Shown here: positions 23,201 to 32,920 of the stretch, one piece after another | How the letters are laid out: every line of letters begins with the position of its first letter | Numbering within the stretch: the first letter of the stretch is position 1 | Assembly: GCF_001625305.1 (NCBI RefSeq) | Contig: NW_017802580.1 | Coordinates: 246,685-310,684 of the forward strand | Length of the DNA stretch: 64,000 nt | Direction: 5' to 3' | Source of the DNA: Branchiostoma belcheri | Lineage: Eukaryota > Chordata > Leptocardii > Amphioxiformes > Branchiostomatidae | Program-made: the position numbers and the translations under genes | Notes under the pieces: generated by a model | What the model was told of the DNA's origin: nothing | Database searches by the model: none | What the model saw: the letters and a program-made list of their open reading frames with translations, nothing else

Positions 23201-26200
23201 TTCACCCGTTTCTACCCTATGACATTCCACAAGCAAATCGCCATGAGGGTTGAGATTCTTGTGACTGACACCGTTGGTAACGAACCAGTTTTTAATTTTT
23301 CTTTTGCTTATAGACAAAGGTTTTTACCCCTTTAGTGGACTTTAACTAAAGGATAGATGGCAGTAATGATGGTCTATTTTCAACGCAAACAGTACCTAAG
23401 TTTGAATAAATGAATGAATGAGTGAGTGAGTGAGTGAGTGAATTCATTAAAAGTCAAAGCAATACGAAGTGAGGGAAAATGCACAATGTATTTGTGCAAC
23501 TACAGTGAAAATCTCCAAAAGAAAAAAAAAAGAATTTAAGGGGATTGATTTAATGTTTAATCACCATTTTAATGGATATCAAAAATGTTGTGTTTTGAAA
23601 ATTTCACTAAACTGTGCCAAATCTGTAATTCCATTGACATTTGTAAGCATTTCTACAGTATATATCGTATATATTTATGTGTTTTAAGACTATATTGATG
23701 TATGCATACAATTAATGCTCTCTAACTGGTTAGAATCAAGATGTGAACATGATGAAGTACACTGTGGCGGCGCATGTCAACCAAGGAAAAGTCTCTGTGG
23801 GCGTTTTGACGGATGTCTGCCGCGCAAGTATCACTATGGAGACAAGTAAATATCATTATTTCTTTACTATGACAACTCTCTTAAGTTTTTAGAACTACTA
23901 TTATTAAAACGCCTTGAAGACAATCAAACCTATTTAAAGCTTCGGATAGAAAAACATTAGATTAAGATCTATGAAAACGATAGAACCTACTAGCTTTGAA
24001 AAGTTGCCTATAAACTCCGACTAACTTTTCTATAGTGTTATTTCCATTATGGTATTTAATTTGAGCCAAAAGACCCTTTTTATGAACCTAATTCAAAACT
24101 GCCGATTAGTCATGGATATCTTTACCAGATTGCAAATAACATACGCTTATTACAAGATTACTAACAATTAAATCAATAAGTAACAATGGCCATCCAAGAT
24201 TATGTAACTTGATTTACAGACCAAAAGGTAACCATGCCAAATTTTACTTTCAAATAGCCGGATCTTTTTCACTTTAAATCTATGATTCGGTCTAAATTAA
24301 ACTCACCCTGTGGCAGGCAAAGATTAATATACATATACAAATGCATACACAAAAATGAAATTGAATAAAATTAATAAAAGGTAGAATACAAGATATTCAA
24401 TTATTAGAATGGCAATATTATTTTGACATATACTCGTAACACATGATTACATTGAACTCAACCTATTGGTAAATTAAGAAACGTAGTGCCACTTTTATCA
24501 TGTAGTTGCAGTTTTAAAGTAAAATCAAGATCGGATAAATTTGTTTCGCAGCCCTATATGTGAGGACGTTCTACAAGGAGAATGCGGTTTGGAATCGACC
24601 GTTTCGTTGGACGACTTTGAGTGCTACGGTCAGTTGCGTTGATCTGATATAGTAATGATAACTGTGTGTACATGGAACTACACGTAGATTCTATAACCTA
24701 GTAACTTTCCTTACCGTGGATGGAATGTCCTCAATCCGTTTGATGCTTTAACAACATTGACTGAGGCCACATCAATTTGATTTGTTGGTCCTCTGATTTT
24801 TTTAGAAATTAAAATATGAAGCGTGCGGGCGAAAGAAACAAAACAAAATAGACCCAGCCATCCTAGATCACTGTCATAGATAGTGTTATCTATGATAGTG
24901 CTATCTTCTTACACGTATCGCAGCCATCATACTTATATGATATATTAATATATCGATAAGGAACTTCATTTTATAAATAAAGTCTATAACATCTATATTA
25001 AAAAATATATTATTCTTATTTTTCTATCAAAGAAATCAACAGCCAGTTCAGTCGGTGCTCGGATGATGCCAGTTCCGTACCTGAGGTATTTCATTCCAGT
25101 CAGGCCTGTGACGGGAGGGTCGACTGTTCAACAGGCAAGGACGAGGCCAACTGTGATGGTAAGTCTTGACATGGGGCCCAGTTGGCTTCATTTTTATACA
25201 GGGGCCCCATTCTTAATATGAATATTAAGAATGTCTCTTTTCTTTCATAATTTGCGAAGAGAACGAAAGAGACACTGAAGCTAAAATTAATACAGAAATT
25301 CCCTATCTTAGATATTATGCTTACATGCTCAAAGTGAACTGCATTTAGGCTCATAAAATGATGCTTTTACTATAAGGTAACCACTCTCGTGCTGCACTTT
25401 GTTTTCCTTGAACAGAGTGTGCTATGGAATGTACGACCGGTTCAGATGACCCATGCATTCCGCATGGATGGATTTGTGACGGATTTAAGGACTGTTTGGA
25501 TCGGAAAGACGAACAGAGGTGTTTCCAAGGTACGTAACAAAAGTTCATAACTTTGCTATTGTTTCCCGGTATTTTGACTCCGTTGTTATAGTTTCTAAGA
25601 TAATCTACATGTAGACGTTGGTACACACACTTACACTTGCAGAGGACGATTTAGCTGTTTTAGAGAGTTGTGCTGCCATTTGAATTCATTTAAAGAATCG
25701 GACAATCATTACAAAAACATATGGCTTGGAACATAGCGACAATCGATTTTGATAGCACATTTGTCCCTGCTTGATTTTTACCCTGCTTTAAGTTTAATTT
25801 GAACCATGTTATAATAGATTGGCAACTGTTTGCCCATTAAACAGAATAGGCAAAACAAGTATGTGGCAAAGTGTGAGATCAAAACATGAAATTTACCTAT
25901 ATGATAATGCCAACTGATCGAAATTCACACGGGCATTGTTGTAGTATGGTTGTTTGAGAAAACGTGAAAACTAAGAAGTATATTTAGGACAGAATAAAGC
26001 AGAATAGGTCACGGTAGAATAGAAAAACAAACATAACATCTACAATCTATAAAATCAAATTGTTAATAGTATGAAATTTTGCATATACAAGCATTTTCGT
26101 TGGCGGATGTTTAAGACACGTTTAGTAAACAATATCTATGATATACTGTCCATTGCAGGAGTATCCAAAGACTGCTTTTTCACCTGTTTGAACAACGTTA

Positions 26201-29200
26201 CCTGTCTACCAACACGTCAGCTGGGTGACGGAATCAGGGACTGTGCTTCAGGAGAGGACGAAAAGCCCAATTACAGTAAATAATTGGTTCTTAAATAGTT
26301 ACATATGATGGCGACTTTCTTTTATAGTGGTTACGAGCAAATTACGTGGTTTTGTACTCCAAATGTAAAGTTGATTATCTACCAGAGGTCAGTTGAATAT
26401 ACAGGGAAAACTTACTCCATGCCCACTACAATTAAAGTGTTTTTTGTTTGTTCATGACTGGCAGTGATGTATATTGTTTAACATGCAAATTACCTTGATT
26501 CAATTAGTTTTGTTATTCATTAAAAAGCTTTACAACAAAGCAATGTTAATTGCCTTGATATGAACAAAGGAGAGTTTTCCACTCAATATTCGACTCAGAT
26601 ATAATTGAAAAAAATCTGGATTTTTGTTTGGTCTAACGGATCGTGAAATCCATCAAACAGGTACAAATTGTAAAAATAATTAATTATTCCTTTAATCCAT
26701 TTTGAGGATTTGATAAACTTGACAATAAAATACAACATAAGAAGTATTTGTATGGTGCTATGTCTGATATTGCATTTTATCAAATAAGCTTTAAAAGTGT
26801 AAGAAATAACAAATCCACATTCGTTTTTACAGTTGAAGAGGTTCTGCATGACAAGTGGGGCTCCTGCAGCTACGACTGCCCGTCTGTCTACGGTAACGCG
26901 TTCTGCGTTCCAGACGTGTTTAACTGTGACGGCAATGCGGACTGTTTGGAGGGAGAGGACGAACAGAGATGCGACGGCTTCACATCGGCGCCAGCCAATG
27001 AAGGTCATTATATCATCTGTACCTACGCCAAAAAGCAGTTACTCAAGCAACGGGATATGATTTTGAAAACGTCAAAATCAAAATCATTTCAAAATCATAT
27101 CTAGTTGCTTGAGTTCCTTCAAAATCATTTCAAAATCATATCCAGTTGCTTGAGTAACTGCTTTTTGGTATACCATCTCTTGTTTTCAGAGGCTACTAGT
27201 ATTAAAGCAACCTGGCAATGAACACATACATTGCCATGGCGACGGTGGTTGCTGTTAGATTTATCAAAATAATTTAAAGAAAATAATTTGACGTTTTCAA
27301 AATCATATCCAGTTGCTTTAGTAACTGCTTTTTGGCGCATCGTATTACATGGATGTCTAACCTTCATCGACGCATCTGTACCTATCTATCTGAAAAAAAA
27401 ACATCAAGCATATAGAGTGTTTTCATTCACTCTCCTTATCATCGAAACTGCAAGCCCGATGATGTCCTCCATGTTGGTGTCCTTGATTTGCATTCTAATG
27501 GACCGTTGCTTCTAACGTCCTAATATATATCACTTTTAATTCATAGTTTTGTATATAGAATAATTTTCCTTTCAAAATGTAGGTAATTTAACTTTTCTAT
27601 TCATATCAATAAGCTAATTTGTAAACTTTTGCTTTCAGGTGGTGATTGCGCGACAGTTGAATGTTTCCTACCTGGTGTTCCGGAACCTTATTGTTTACCC
27701 AATCATCTGATCTGTGACGGCCATCCAGATTGTGTACAAGCAGAGGATGAACAGGGGTGTGCCCATAACATGGGAGGTAACAGTCGTCAAGAACCAACCG
27801 AGGAACCGACCGGTGGTCAAGAGCCAGGGGGAGGTCATGATGGGGGTCAAGAACGAACTGGAGGACTTTCGGATGGTCAAGAACGTGGCGAAGGACCTAC
27901 GAGTGGTCAAGAACCTAGCGGTCAGCCTATCTTTGGGAACGGGCCAACAACAGAAGCAACCAGAGGCCAAGGTCGGTTTAAAAACATGTTATCGAAATCT
28001 AAGGAACTGTTTGACCAACATAAGAAAGTTTTTAGGTTTTTCTTTGAATTTTTACATTGATTTTGTTTTATAAAATATTATACATGTATAGTGATGTTTT
28101 GTAAAGGCCATGTAGATTAATATATTCTGATACATCTTTAAAGAATCATACAAGTTTCACGATGGTCAGATTTTGGGCCCAAAAGTCCCACTCCGCTACT
28201 ATGTAGATCGAATCCCCCGAACCCGCGAATCTTGTTCGATATGACGTCATTCGAATAGAGCGGGCGTTCGATCTGGGGTTACCCGCGGTCATTACAGTAA
28301 AGCCGCTACAACCGGCTACTTCAAGCCCTTTTTTACTGGGAACCACGGAACAGGAAAAATCCACCTTTCCACAAATATGAACCGTTTTCAAAACATTACA
28401 TCTATGCCGTGATTTTATTGTGGATATGTAACATGTAACGAAGCTACTATCGTCATCGTGGGTGACCTTGAAGGTCAGAATTCTTGTTGACGCTGTTATA
28501 AAATCCAGGTCCCCATATCCAAGTGTCATAGCACGCGTGCAAACATGGTATTTTAACCATTCCCCCAAATCGTTCAAATTACCTCATTGAGGGCTTGTTT
28601 GGAAGAGGAACGATTTCCGCAGATTTCTGTCTTAGGGATTTTTTAAATATGGCCGCGATTATGAATTATCGGTATTTAAAGTTAAAACACTGCGTTTTTA
28701 GCTCTTCTTTTGACTGTAAGTCGAGTTTTAGTTAAAAATTTAAAAAACCTAAGACAGAAAGTTTAAATTTACTGTAATATTTCTAAAAATCCAAAAATCT
28801 AACCTTATTTTTAATTTTCGGGGCCTCTTAAAATCAGTTGTTTGGTTCTGGTGAACCCTTTTTGAAATCCGAAATTGATCTCATTTGGAAGCAAATGTAC
28901 ACAAAGTGGAGCAAAGGCAGTGCAAGAATAACATTTGAGATAAACAAAATCACTTATTACATTTTATTTTGACGAGTATTTACTCTCCAATTACTTTTGT
29001 TTATTTTCAAATTTTACCCGTTGCCCCCGGGCCGGCCTGGGACTCCCGCGCGGCCACGTTCGAACACGTTCTGTAACCCGATACCTCCCTAGTAATGCGA
29101 CTTTTAGCCTAGCAACCGACCGCCGTGTTTTAAGACTGTAATCGTTTTCTTGTTGAATGGAGCCACGTTAATTTGGATTTGTTGAAAGTTGAAATCACGC

Positions 29201-29393
29201 TTAATTGATTGATCTAAAGAACAAACAAGACTATTGGCACTGCAATGTCAGTAAATTATACTGAGCCTGATTATTATTTTTTTCTCTTCCAGATGCAGAG
29301 CCTGACGTACAGAGTCATGGACGCAAGGACCAAGCCATGTTTTGGATGACTGTCGCATCGCTTGCCGTTCAGATCTTCTTTTACAATGCTTGA
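10276..29393 (+). CDS. Gene B: 23-exon LDLa/FA58C mosaic surface protein
   Basis: Exons: 10276-11263, 12073-12183, 13367-13483, 13864-13986, 14686-14899, 15452-15642, 16573-16683, 17232-17348, 18000-18110, 18612-18787, 19513-19668, 20153-20291, 20889-21106, 22117-22275, 23132-23276, 23734-23845, 24552-24628, 25033-25158, 25416-25529, 26159-26275, 26833-27003, 27639-27971, 29293-29393. They sum to 4227 nt, giving 1408 residues and a TGA stop at 29391-29393. Order: signal peptide (about residues 1-28), seven LDLa in exon 1, three LDLa, FA58C-1, three LDLa, FA58C-2, FA58C-3, about six more LDLa, a Gly/Gln/Glu linker, and a hydrophobic tail. All domain borders are phase 1; introns inside FA58C domains are phase 2 (first) or 0 (second and third). 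A multi-ligand receptor or adhesion role is inferred. Weak donors (exons 12, 14, 21) could shift borders. No named orthologue is recognised. Confidence 0.85.
11455..11575 (-). mobile_element. tRNA-derived SINE, family 1, copy 1
   Basis: On the minus strand it reads a degenerate tRNA-like promoter (GGGCTCGGAACAGA, box B-like), followed by CCGATCTTGTG and GGGAAAGGTGCTTTACATGA. The same body occurs at 42400-42565 (minus) and 45625-45790 (plus). It lies in gene B intron 1. Confidence 0.65.
12073..13986 (+). CDS. Gene B exons 2-4: three LDLa repeats, one per exon
   Basis: Exon 2 (12073-12183) reads ECTSVEFKC ... DETDELLC. Exon 3 (13367-13483) reads TCSEKDLFECGIGEC ... FSGIDEENC. Exon 4 (13864-13986) reads FQWFECDGMKFSYNRFC ... 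DAKDEMNC and lacks Cys1 and Cys3. All are phase 1 at both sides with AG acceptors and GTAAG or GTGGG donors. Confidence 0.85.
14020..14446 (+). mobile_element. LINE reverse-transcriptase fragment (CR1/jockey-like), decayed
   Basis: The plus strand reads KPVGPDSISADVLK, then SKWKDANVLPLYKKGDKENV and EFQHGFIAGRSTITQLL, which are the N-terminal RT blocks of non-LTR retrotransposons (KAxGPDGI, W+...v.PlyKKGd, QhGFr.grSt). It is truncated at both ends and has no YADD box. It sits just downstream of the exon 4 donor of gene B. Confidence 0.85.
14686..15642 (+). CDS. Gene B exons 5-6: FA58C-1 (atypical, gene A type)
   Basis: Exon 5 (14686-14899) reads GWLERSTSWVIDATSPF ... AFKFQR and ends in phase 2. 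Exon 6 (15452-15642) reads SASSIRYEWEDVKVVTG ... LDEVMFFGQRV and ends in phase 1. Together they give 405 nt. The domain aligns with the intronless FA58C of gene A, and the intron falls at the FQR/SAS junction. A decayed MITE lies nearby. Confidence 0.85.
15054..15345. mobile_element. Decayed MITE, family 2 (GATTTGATTATATG ends)
   Basis: Left end TTGATTTGATTATATGAATT and right end GTCTAATATAATCAAATTGA are inverted and diverged from the cleaner copies at 18948-19295 and 56390-56795. It lies in the intron inside FA58C-1 of gene B. Confidence 0.5.
16573..18110 (+). CDS. Gene B exons 7-9: three LDLa repeats
   Basis: Exon 7 (16573-16683) reads VCGKDQFSCADGTC ... GEDEEGC. Exon 8 (17232-17348) reads NCNSLQLECDDRCLPRYHVC ... 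GIDENNC. Exon 9 (18000-18110) reads GCGAKEFRCSNGACVMESQLC ... GEDEDDC. Each has six cysteines and phase 1 borders. Exons 7 and 9 resemble each other (both 111 nt, GEDE ending), suggesting a recent duplication. Confidence 0.86.
16720..16988 (-). mobile_element. tRNA-derived SINE, family 2
   Basis: Read on the minus strand it opens CCGGTGCAATAGCTCAGTTG and GTAGAGTGCC, a good tRNA D-arm/box A, followed by a degenerate box B (GGCCGGGTCATACC) and a unique body. The body has no cloverleaf 3' half, so it is not a functional tRNA gene. It lies in gene B intron 7. Confidence 0.7.
17430..17590 (+). mobile_element. LINE-type 3' tail
   Basis: The stretch ends TTAAATAAATAAATTGAAAT, a short tandem tail typical of CR1-like 3' ends, preceded by A/T-rich sequence without an ORF. 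It is intronic in gene B. Confidence 0.4.
18612..20291 (+). CDS. Gene B exons 10-12: FA58C-2 (canonical discoidin type)
   Basis: Exon 10 (18612-18787) reads PLGLESRYIPDAFITSSSEY ... CWVPRSVEEQWLQ. Exon 11 (19513-19668) reads VYLGKTTDVTGVAISGGG ... SWVTSFTLAFSMDGASW. Exon 12 (20153-20291) reads FPGNRDRYNKV ... SRYIRLYPTGYEGWIALVMEV. Intron phases are 1-0-0-1 and the sum is 471 nt. The G(L/V)..G.I.DS, W+Q+.LG and RY+RL.P....W.AL.+E+ blocks are all present. Confidence 0.92.
18948..19295. mobile_element. MITE family 2, copy 1
   Basis: The left end is GGCCATGTTGATTTGATTAT and the right end TAATCAAATCAACATGGTC, with GGATGACAT/GATGTCATCC extending the arms. The body includes a CGCGCGCGGATG run. It lies in the intron between the first two FA58C-2 exons. 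Confidence 0.8.
20889..23276 (+). CDS. Gene B exons 13-15: FA58C-3
   Basis: Exon 13 (20889-21106) reads FPLGVGIDPNNSGVAAKI ... CWSPGLNTDQWLQ. Exon 14 (22117-22275) reads IQHDKIYKVMGVITQGAY ... HWVTSYKLAFRNRLDVPTW. Exon 15 (23132-23276) reads VFQGNTDSHRYVRN ... RFYPMTFHKQIAMRVEIL. The intron positions and phases (1-0-0-1) copy those of FA58C-2, so the two are tandem exon-triplet duplicates. The intron after exon 13 holds a 30-N gap and a LINE 3' tail. Confidence 0.9.
21480..21660 (+). mobile_element. LINE-type 3' end
   Basis: The sequence ACCCCAGGAAGAATAGTGCT followed by TTTAAGCACTAATGGGGATC and a (AAAC)n tail is the hairpin-plus-short-repeat 3' end typical of CR1/L2-like LINEs. No ORF remains. 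Confidence 0.55.
21886..21915. other. Assembly gap (30 N)
   Basis: A run of 30 N flanked by T and G homopolymers, inside a gene B intron. No coding exon is interrupted. Confidence 0.99.
22345..22475. mobile_element. MITE-like TIR element, family 1, copy 2
   Basis: The left part TAGTCACTCTGGTCTTCCTC and the right part GAAGACCAGACTGGTCGAAC are inverted relatives of the ends at 1826-2005. The body shares GACTGGCCCAGTG and TCACGTGGCT. It is intronic in gene B. Confidence 0.6.
23734..24628 (+). CDS. Gene B exons 16-17: cysteine-rich module, degenerate LDLa
   Basis: Exon 16 (23734-23845) reads SRCEHDEVHCGGACQPRKSLC and then GRFDGCLPRKYHYGD, ending in phase 2. Exon 17 (24552-24628) continues with PICEDVLQGECGLESTV ... 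FECYG and returns to phase 1. The first half has LDLa spacing but the acidic calcium-binding residues are gone, and two further cysteines follow. Taken together it is 63 codons. It may be a degraded LDLa or a separate cysteine-rich module. Confidence 0.65.
25033..27003 (+). CDS. Gene B exons 18-21: four LDLa repeats, two with cysteine loss
   Basis: Exon 18 (25033-25158) lacks Cys1 and Cys3 (FSRCSDDASSV ... ACDGRVDCSTGKDEANC). Exon 19 (25416-25529) is complete (ECAMECTTGSDDPC ... RKDEQRC). Exon 20 (26159-26275) keeps Cys1, 2, 3 and 5 but lacks Cys4 and Cys6 (CFFTCLNNVTC ... IRDCASGEDEKPNY). Exon 21 (26833-27003) is complete (SCSYDCPSVYGNAFC ... GEDEQRC) and ends at a weak GTCATT donor. All borders are phase 1. 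Confidence 0.8.
27027..27338. repeat. Foldback element in gene B intron 21
   Basis: The arm CGCCAAAAAGCAGTTACTCA at 27027 onward, with GATATGATTTTGAAAACGTC, returns inverted at 27288-27338 (GACGTTTTCAAAATCATATC ... GTAACTGCTTTTTGGCG). Two extra partial inverted copies lie at 27078-27172. The element starts 24 bp after the exon 21 donor. Confidence 0.8.
27639..27971 (+). CDS. Gene B exon 22: last LDLa and Gly/Gln/Glu-rich linker
   Basis: The exon opens with an LDLa (GGDCATVECFLPG ... DGHPDCVQAEDEQGC) and continues into about 65 residues of low-complexity linker built on repeated GGQE/SGQE/DGQE units. The linker is rich in Gly, Gln, Glu, Pro and Thr. It likely forms a flexible, possibly O-glycosylated stalk between the domain array and the C-terminal anchor. 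The donor is GTCGGT in phase 1. Confidence 0.82.
28624..28760. repeat. Short inverted repeat in gene B last intron
   Basis: TTTCTGTCTTAGGGATTTTT at 28624 returns as AAAAACCTAAGACAGAAA ending at 28760, giving arms of about 23 bp with a 2-nt bulge and a spacer of about 90 bp. It is probably a TIR relic. Confidence 0.55.
29293..29393 (+). CDS. Gene B exon 23: hydrophobic C-terminal tail and stop
   Basis: After a CTCTTCCAG acceptor the frame reads DAEPDVQSHGRKDQ, then MFWMTVASLAVQIFFYNA and TGA. The hydrophobic run of about 18 residues ends directly at the C-terminus after a polar spacer. This is the layout of a GPI-anchor signal; a short transmembrane anchor with no cytoplasmic tail is the alternative. 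The phase 1 acceptor matches exon 22, and the 4227-nt total divides by three. Confidence 0.78.
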
Positions 29394-32028
29394 TACATAG
29401 CACATAGGCAATACATGGGTTTACAAAGATAATGCACTTGTACTTAGCCCAGTCTTCATCCCATTTTACATGGTAGATGGAATAGATAATAATCGAGACA
29501 GATAGTTGGAAAATATATTTAGACCTGAAATTTACGATTCCTATTCTGTAGATAACTAGTTGCTACACACATGTGTCGCAACATAAAATCATCGCTACAT
29601 CTACAACATCAATGCAAAGCATGGAGTTTTAAGAAATATATGAATGCCAATGGTAAAGATTCCAATGTTTTAGTTACATCAAACAAGTTTTAGCAAAAGA
29701 AGACATGATGATGTATATTTTTACCATTCATGAGAAAGAGTAGAACGGTTAAACTCGCGAAACTATCAGTGACACCACCTTCTTATATCTACTCACAGAA
29801 ATATATCGTAGTATAACTCTATACCCCACAAGTTACGCATTAACAACTCAACAAATGTATTCTTCTCACATAAACAAGATCTTTTTTCTGAGTTTTAAAT
29901 ATTTCTAATTTTCTACTGAAAGCTAATATCATCAATTTGACTTTCAAGTTTCAACAATAATAGTGTTCTGATTTCAACCGAATTAAAACATAATGGTAAT
30001 AATAAGAGGGCTACACAAAGCAACAAGTACATATGCATTGATAATTAACACGTCTGCTAGAGTTACTGAAACATCTTTAAACACAAATTAAAATTACATT
30101 ACTAGCACCGAAGCCACAGCTACAGATCAGTTTATGTGAAAGTAGAGTTTCTTTTTATTGTTATTGATTAAATCTGCTAATTGACTACATGTATCTTCAG
30201 TAAAAATACATACTATGCAAAATGAATACTCTCCGTCGTTTTTTTTTAAATTTACATTTTAATGTCTACACTTCTTACCAATTAGTACCATACAGTTTTA
30301 AACTTAAAATGCAAACTATGCAAAGCTGTATTAGGACAACCGTCACATTTATCGATGTAGCTACTATTCAATTTCCAAATAATCCTTATAATAAAATATG
30401 ATAAGAGTTTAAAAAAAGAGGCGCCATACAATGTATCGAAGTCAAACATGAAGTCTTGCTCTCATCTGAAGTGATTTGAGCTTACACATGTGCCTTTCCT
30501 TAAACAACTTTTTCTGGGTTTGAAATATGCGTATCGTCATTGAAAAACATGCGTTTTGACAATGTCATCCACATTGAGGAAGGGGTTACAAATAAATTTC
30601 ATCTTACTTTTCCCAACCCCATCCTACCTACCACATACCATAAAGATGCATGCACCATAACCCAAGTTATAACCGATAACAAAATCAGCAGCCCCTATTT
30701 ATAGTGTACCTAAACACATAGCGTTCTGACAAGGTAACAAGCACGTCGCCATATTCTCAGGAATGATTTATACGGGTACACATAACTTACTATAGGAGTA
30801 AAGCGGGGAAGCTTCCCGACCGTATTGGCCATGTTTCTTCGGCTACTTTGTGACTCAGAGGTGAAAAGATCAACACAAAACTAGATGAGATTGTTGAATA
30901 TGGGAGTAGTCAGTGACCAAAGGCACTTTTTTATGTGGGGAGAAAGCATGTCTCATCCCGTTTGCTAGGCTTACCCTGTCACGGCGGTACATTGTGCCAA
31001 AGCAATGAGTAGCAGAATCCGTATAGTATTACATACAAACAACCGTCTGTACATGCCTTACTTTACTACTCTTCCCGTTTCAAGCGATCAGTTACCAGCC
31101 CCGCGGGGCAACACACCTGGCATTTTTTATCCTCTTCATGTCCTATCCTCAATTAAAGACTTTACTAGCTACAACTTAATTTGCACCAAGATATTTCAAA
31201 CATCATTTGGAGACTTATGCGTGCCTCTTCTAGAACTGCGTCCTGTATCTGATTATTTAGCATTTAGACTCAATAGTCTATTACTACTTTGGCAACCGTA
31301 GTTGTTGTAAGCCGAACTTCTTAAAGACTCCATGGGATGACACCTGGGTATTGATATGAAATAGCTCAATAATGCATGTGGCATGAGAAGTATTTTATTG
31401 ACCGTTCCTGATATGAGTTTTATCGTCCACAGCTGCGTCCTTAATTTAAACAGGGTTTTGGGTGTACTTTTTTATTAATGTTTATAGGCTGTTCTTGTAT
31501 ATTTGCCAGTAGAAGTAGCCAACTATTTGTTGAAGAAACGTAAACATTGAGATTTGAGGCGTGTGCAGAATATGTATTGAAAAGTTTAGATGTGTGAATC
31601 TATGCTGTAATGCAATATTCCCTGTGAGGAAAATAAAAACAACATGCGTCACGTCTTGTAAACAAGGGAATTTGCCTGTACAACATACCCCCTCTATTTA
31701 TTACACCATAAGCAACCATTCAGCAGCTACGTGTTGTTTGTGACAATATTCTATTTATGCTTAGATGTATGTTTCATAGAAAGTTTATTGCAAATTCATG
31801 CCCGAGGGCTAATTGCAAGAACATGATAACAACAATAAACAGTAGAATGATAATAAGTGATGCTAATGCTACTTTATATATACATTTGTAGTTATTGTTG
31901 GGTTTGATTTCTTTTCCGTGTGCAGTGGAGTATTAAATGGCCGACGTTTTGCGAGATATATAAATTGGGAGGTGTTAACCCTACCGGTATACCTAGACCG
32001 GGCTTTTTTTGACATGGGGGGACCGGGG
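29394..32028. other. Gene B 3' flank and intergenic sequence
   Basis: A/T-rich sequence with no gene I can support. It should include the gene B 3' UTR, but no single AATAAA near the stop stands out; a candidate is in GTTACAAATAAATTTC near 30590. Short frames at 31005-31301 and 31918 onward lack family signals. Confidence 0.4.
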
Positions 32029-32920
32029 NNNNNNNNNNNNNNNNNNNNNNNNNNNNNNNNNNNNNNNNNNNNNNNNNNNNNNNNNNNNNNNNNNNNNNNN
32101 NNNNNNNNNNNNNNNNNNNNNNNNNNNNNNNNNNNNNNNNNNNNNNNNNNNNNNNNNNNNNNNNNNNNNNNNNNNNNNNNNNNNNNNNNNNNNNNNNNNN
32201 NNNNNNNNNNNNNNNNNNNNNNNNNNNNNNNNNNNNNNNNNNNNNNNNNNNNNNNNNNNNNNNNNNNNNNNNNNNNNNNNNNNNNNNNNNNNNNNNNNNN
32301 NNNNNNNNNNNNNNNNNNNNNNNNNNNNNNNNNNNNNNNNNNNNNNNNNNNNNNNNNNNNNNNNNNNNNNNNNNNNNNNNNNNNNNNNNNNNNNNNNNNN
32401 NNNNNNNNNNNNNNNNNNNNNNNNNNNNNNNNNNNNNNNNNNNNNNNNNNNNNNNNNNNNNNNNNNNNNNNNNNNNNNNNNNNNNNNNNNNNNNNNNNNN
32501 NNNNNNNNNNNNNNNNNNNNNNNNNNNNNNNNNNNNNNNNNNNNNNNNNNNNNNNNNNNNNNNNNNNNNNNNNNNNNNNNNNNNNNNNNNNNNNNNNNNN
32601 NNNNNNNNNNNNNNNNNNNNNNNNNNNNNNNNNNNNNNNNNNNNNNNNNNNNNNNNNNNNNNNNNNNNNNNNNNNNNNNNNNNNNNNNNNNNNNNNNNNN
32701 NNNNNNNNNNNNNNNNNNNNNNNNNNNNNNNNNNNNNNNNNNNNNNNNNNNNNNNNNNNNNNNNNNNNNNNNNNNNNNNNNNNNNNNNNNNNNNNNNNNN
32801 NNNNNNNNNNNNNNNNNNNNNNNNNNNNNNNNNNNNNNNNNNNNNNNNNNNNNNNNNNNNNNNNNNNNNNNNNNNNNNNNNNNNNNNNNNNNNNNNNNNN
32901 NNNNNNNNNNNNNNNNNNNN
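32029..32920. other. Assembly gap (892 N)
   Basis: A run of 892 N. It interrupts the 3' end of the LINE at 32921-34430. Long frames reported through it are artefacts. Confidence 0.99.

Noticed and set aside
28146..28577. Minus-strand 143-codon frame in the last intron of gene B
   Set aside because: It has no recognisable domain, no signal or splice support, and lies in repeat-like sequence next to a short inverted repeat. Kept only as an unexplained frame.
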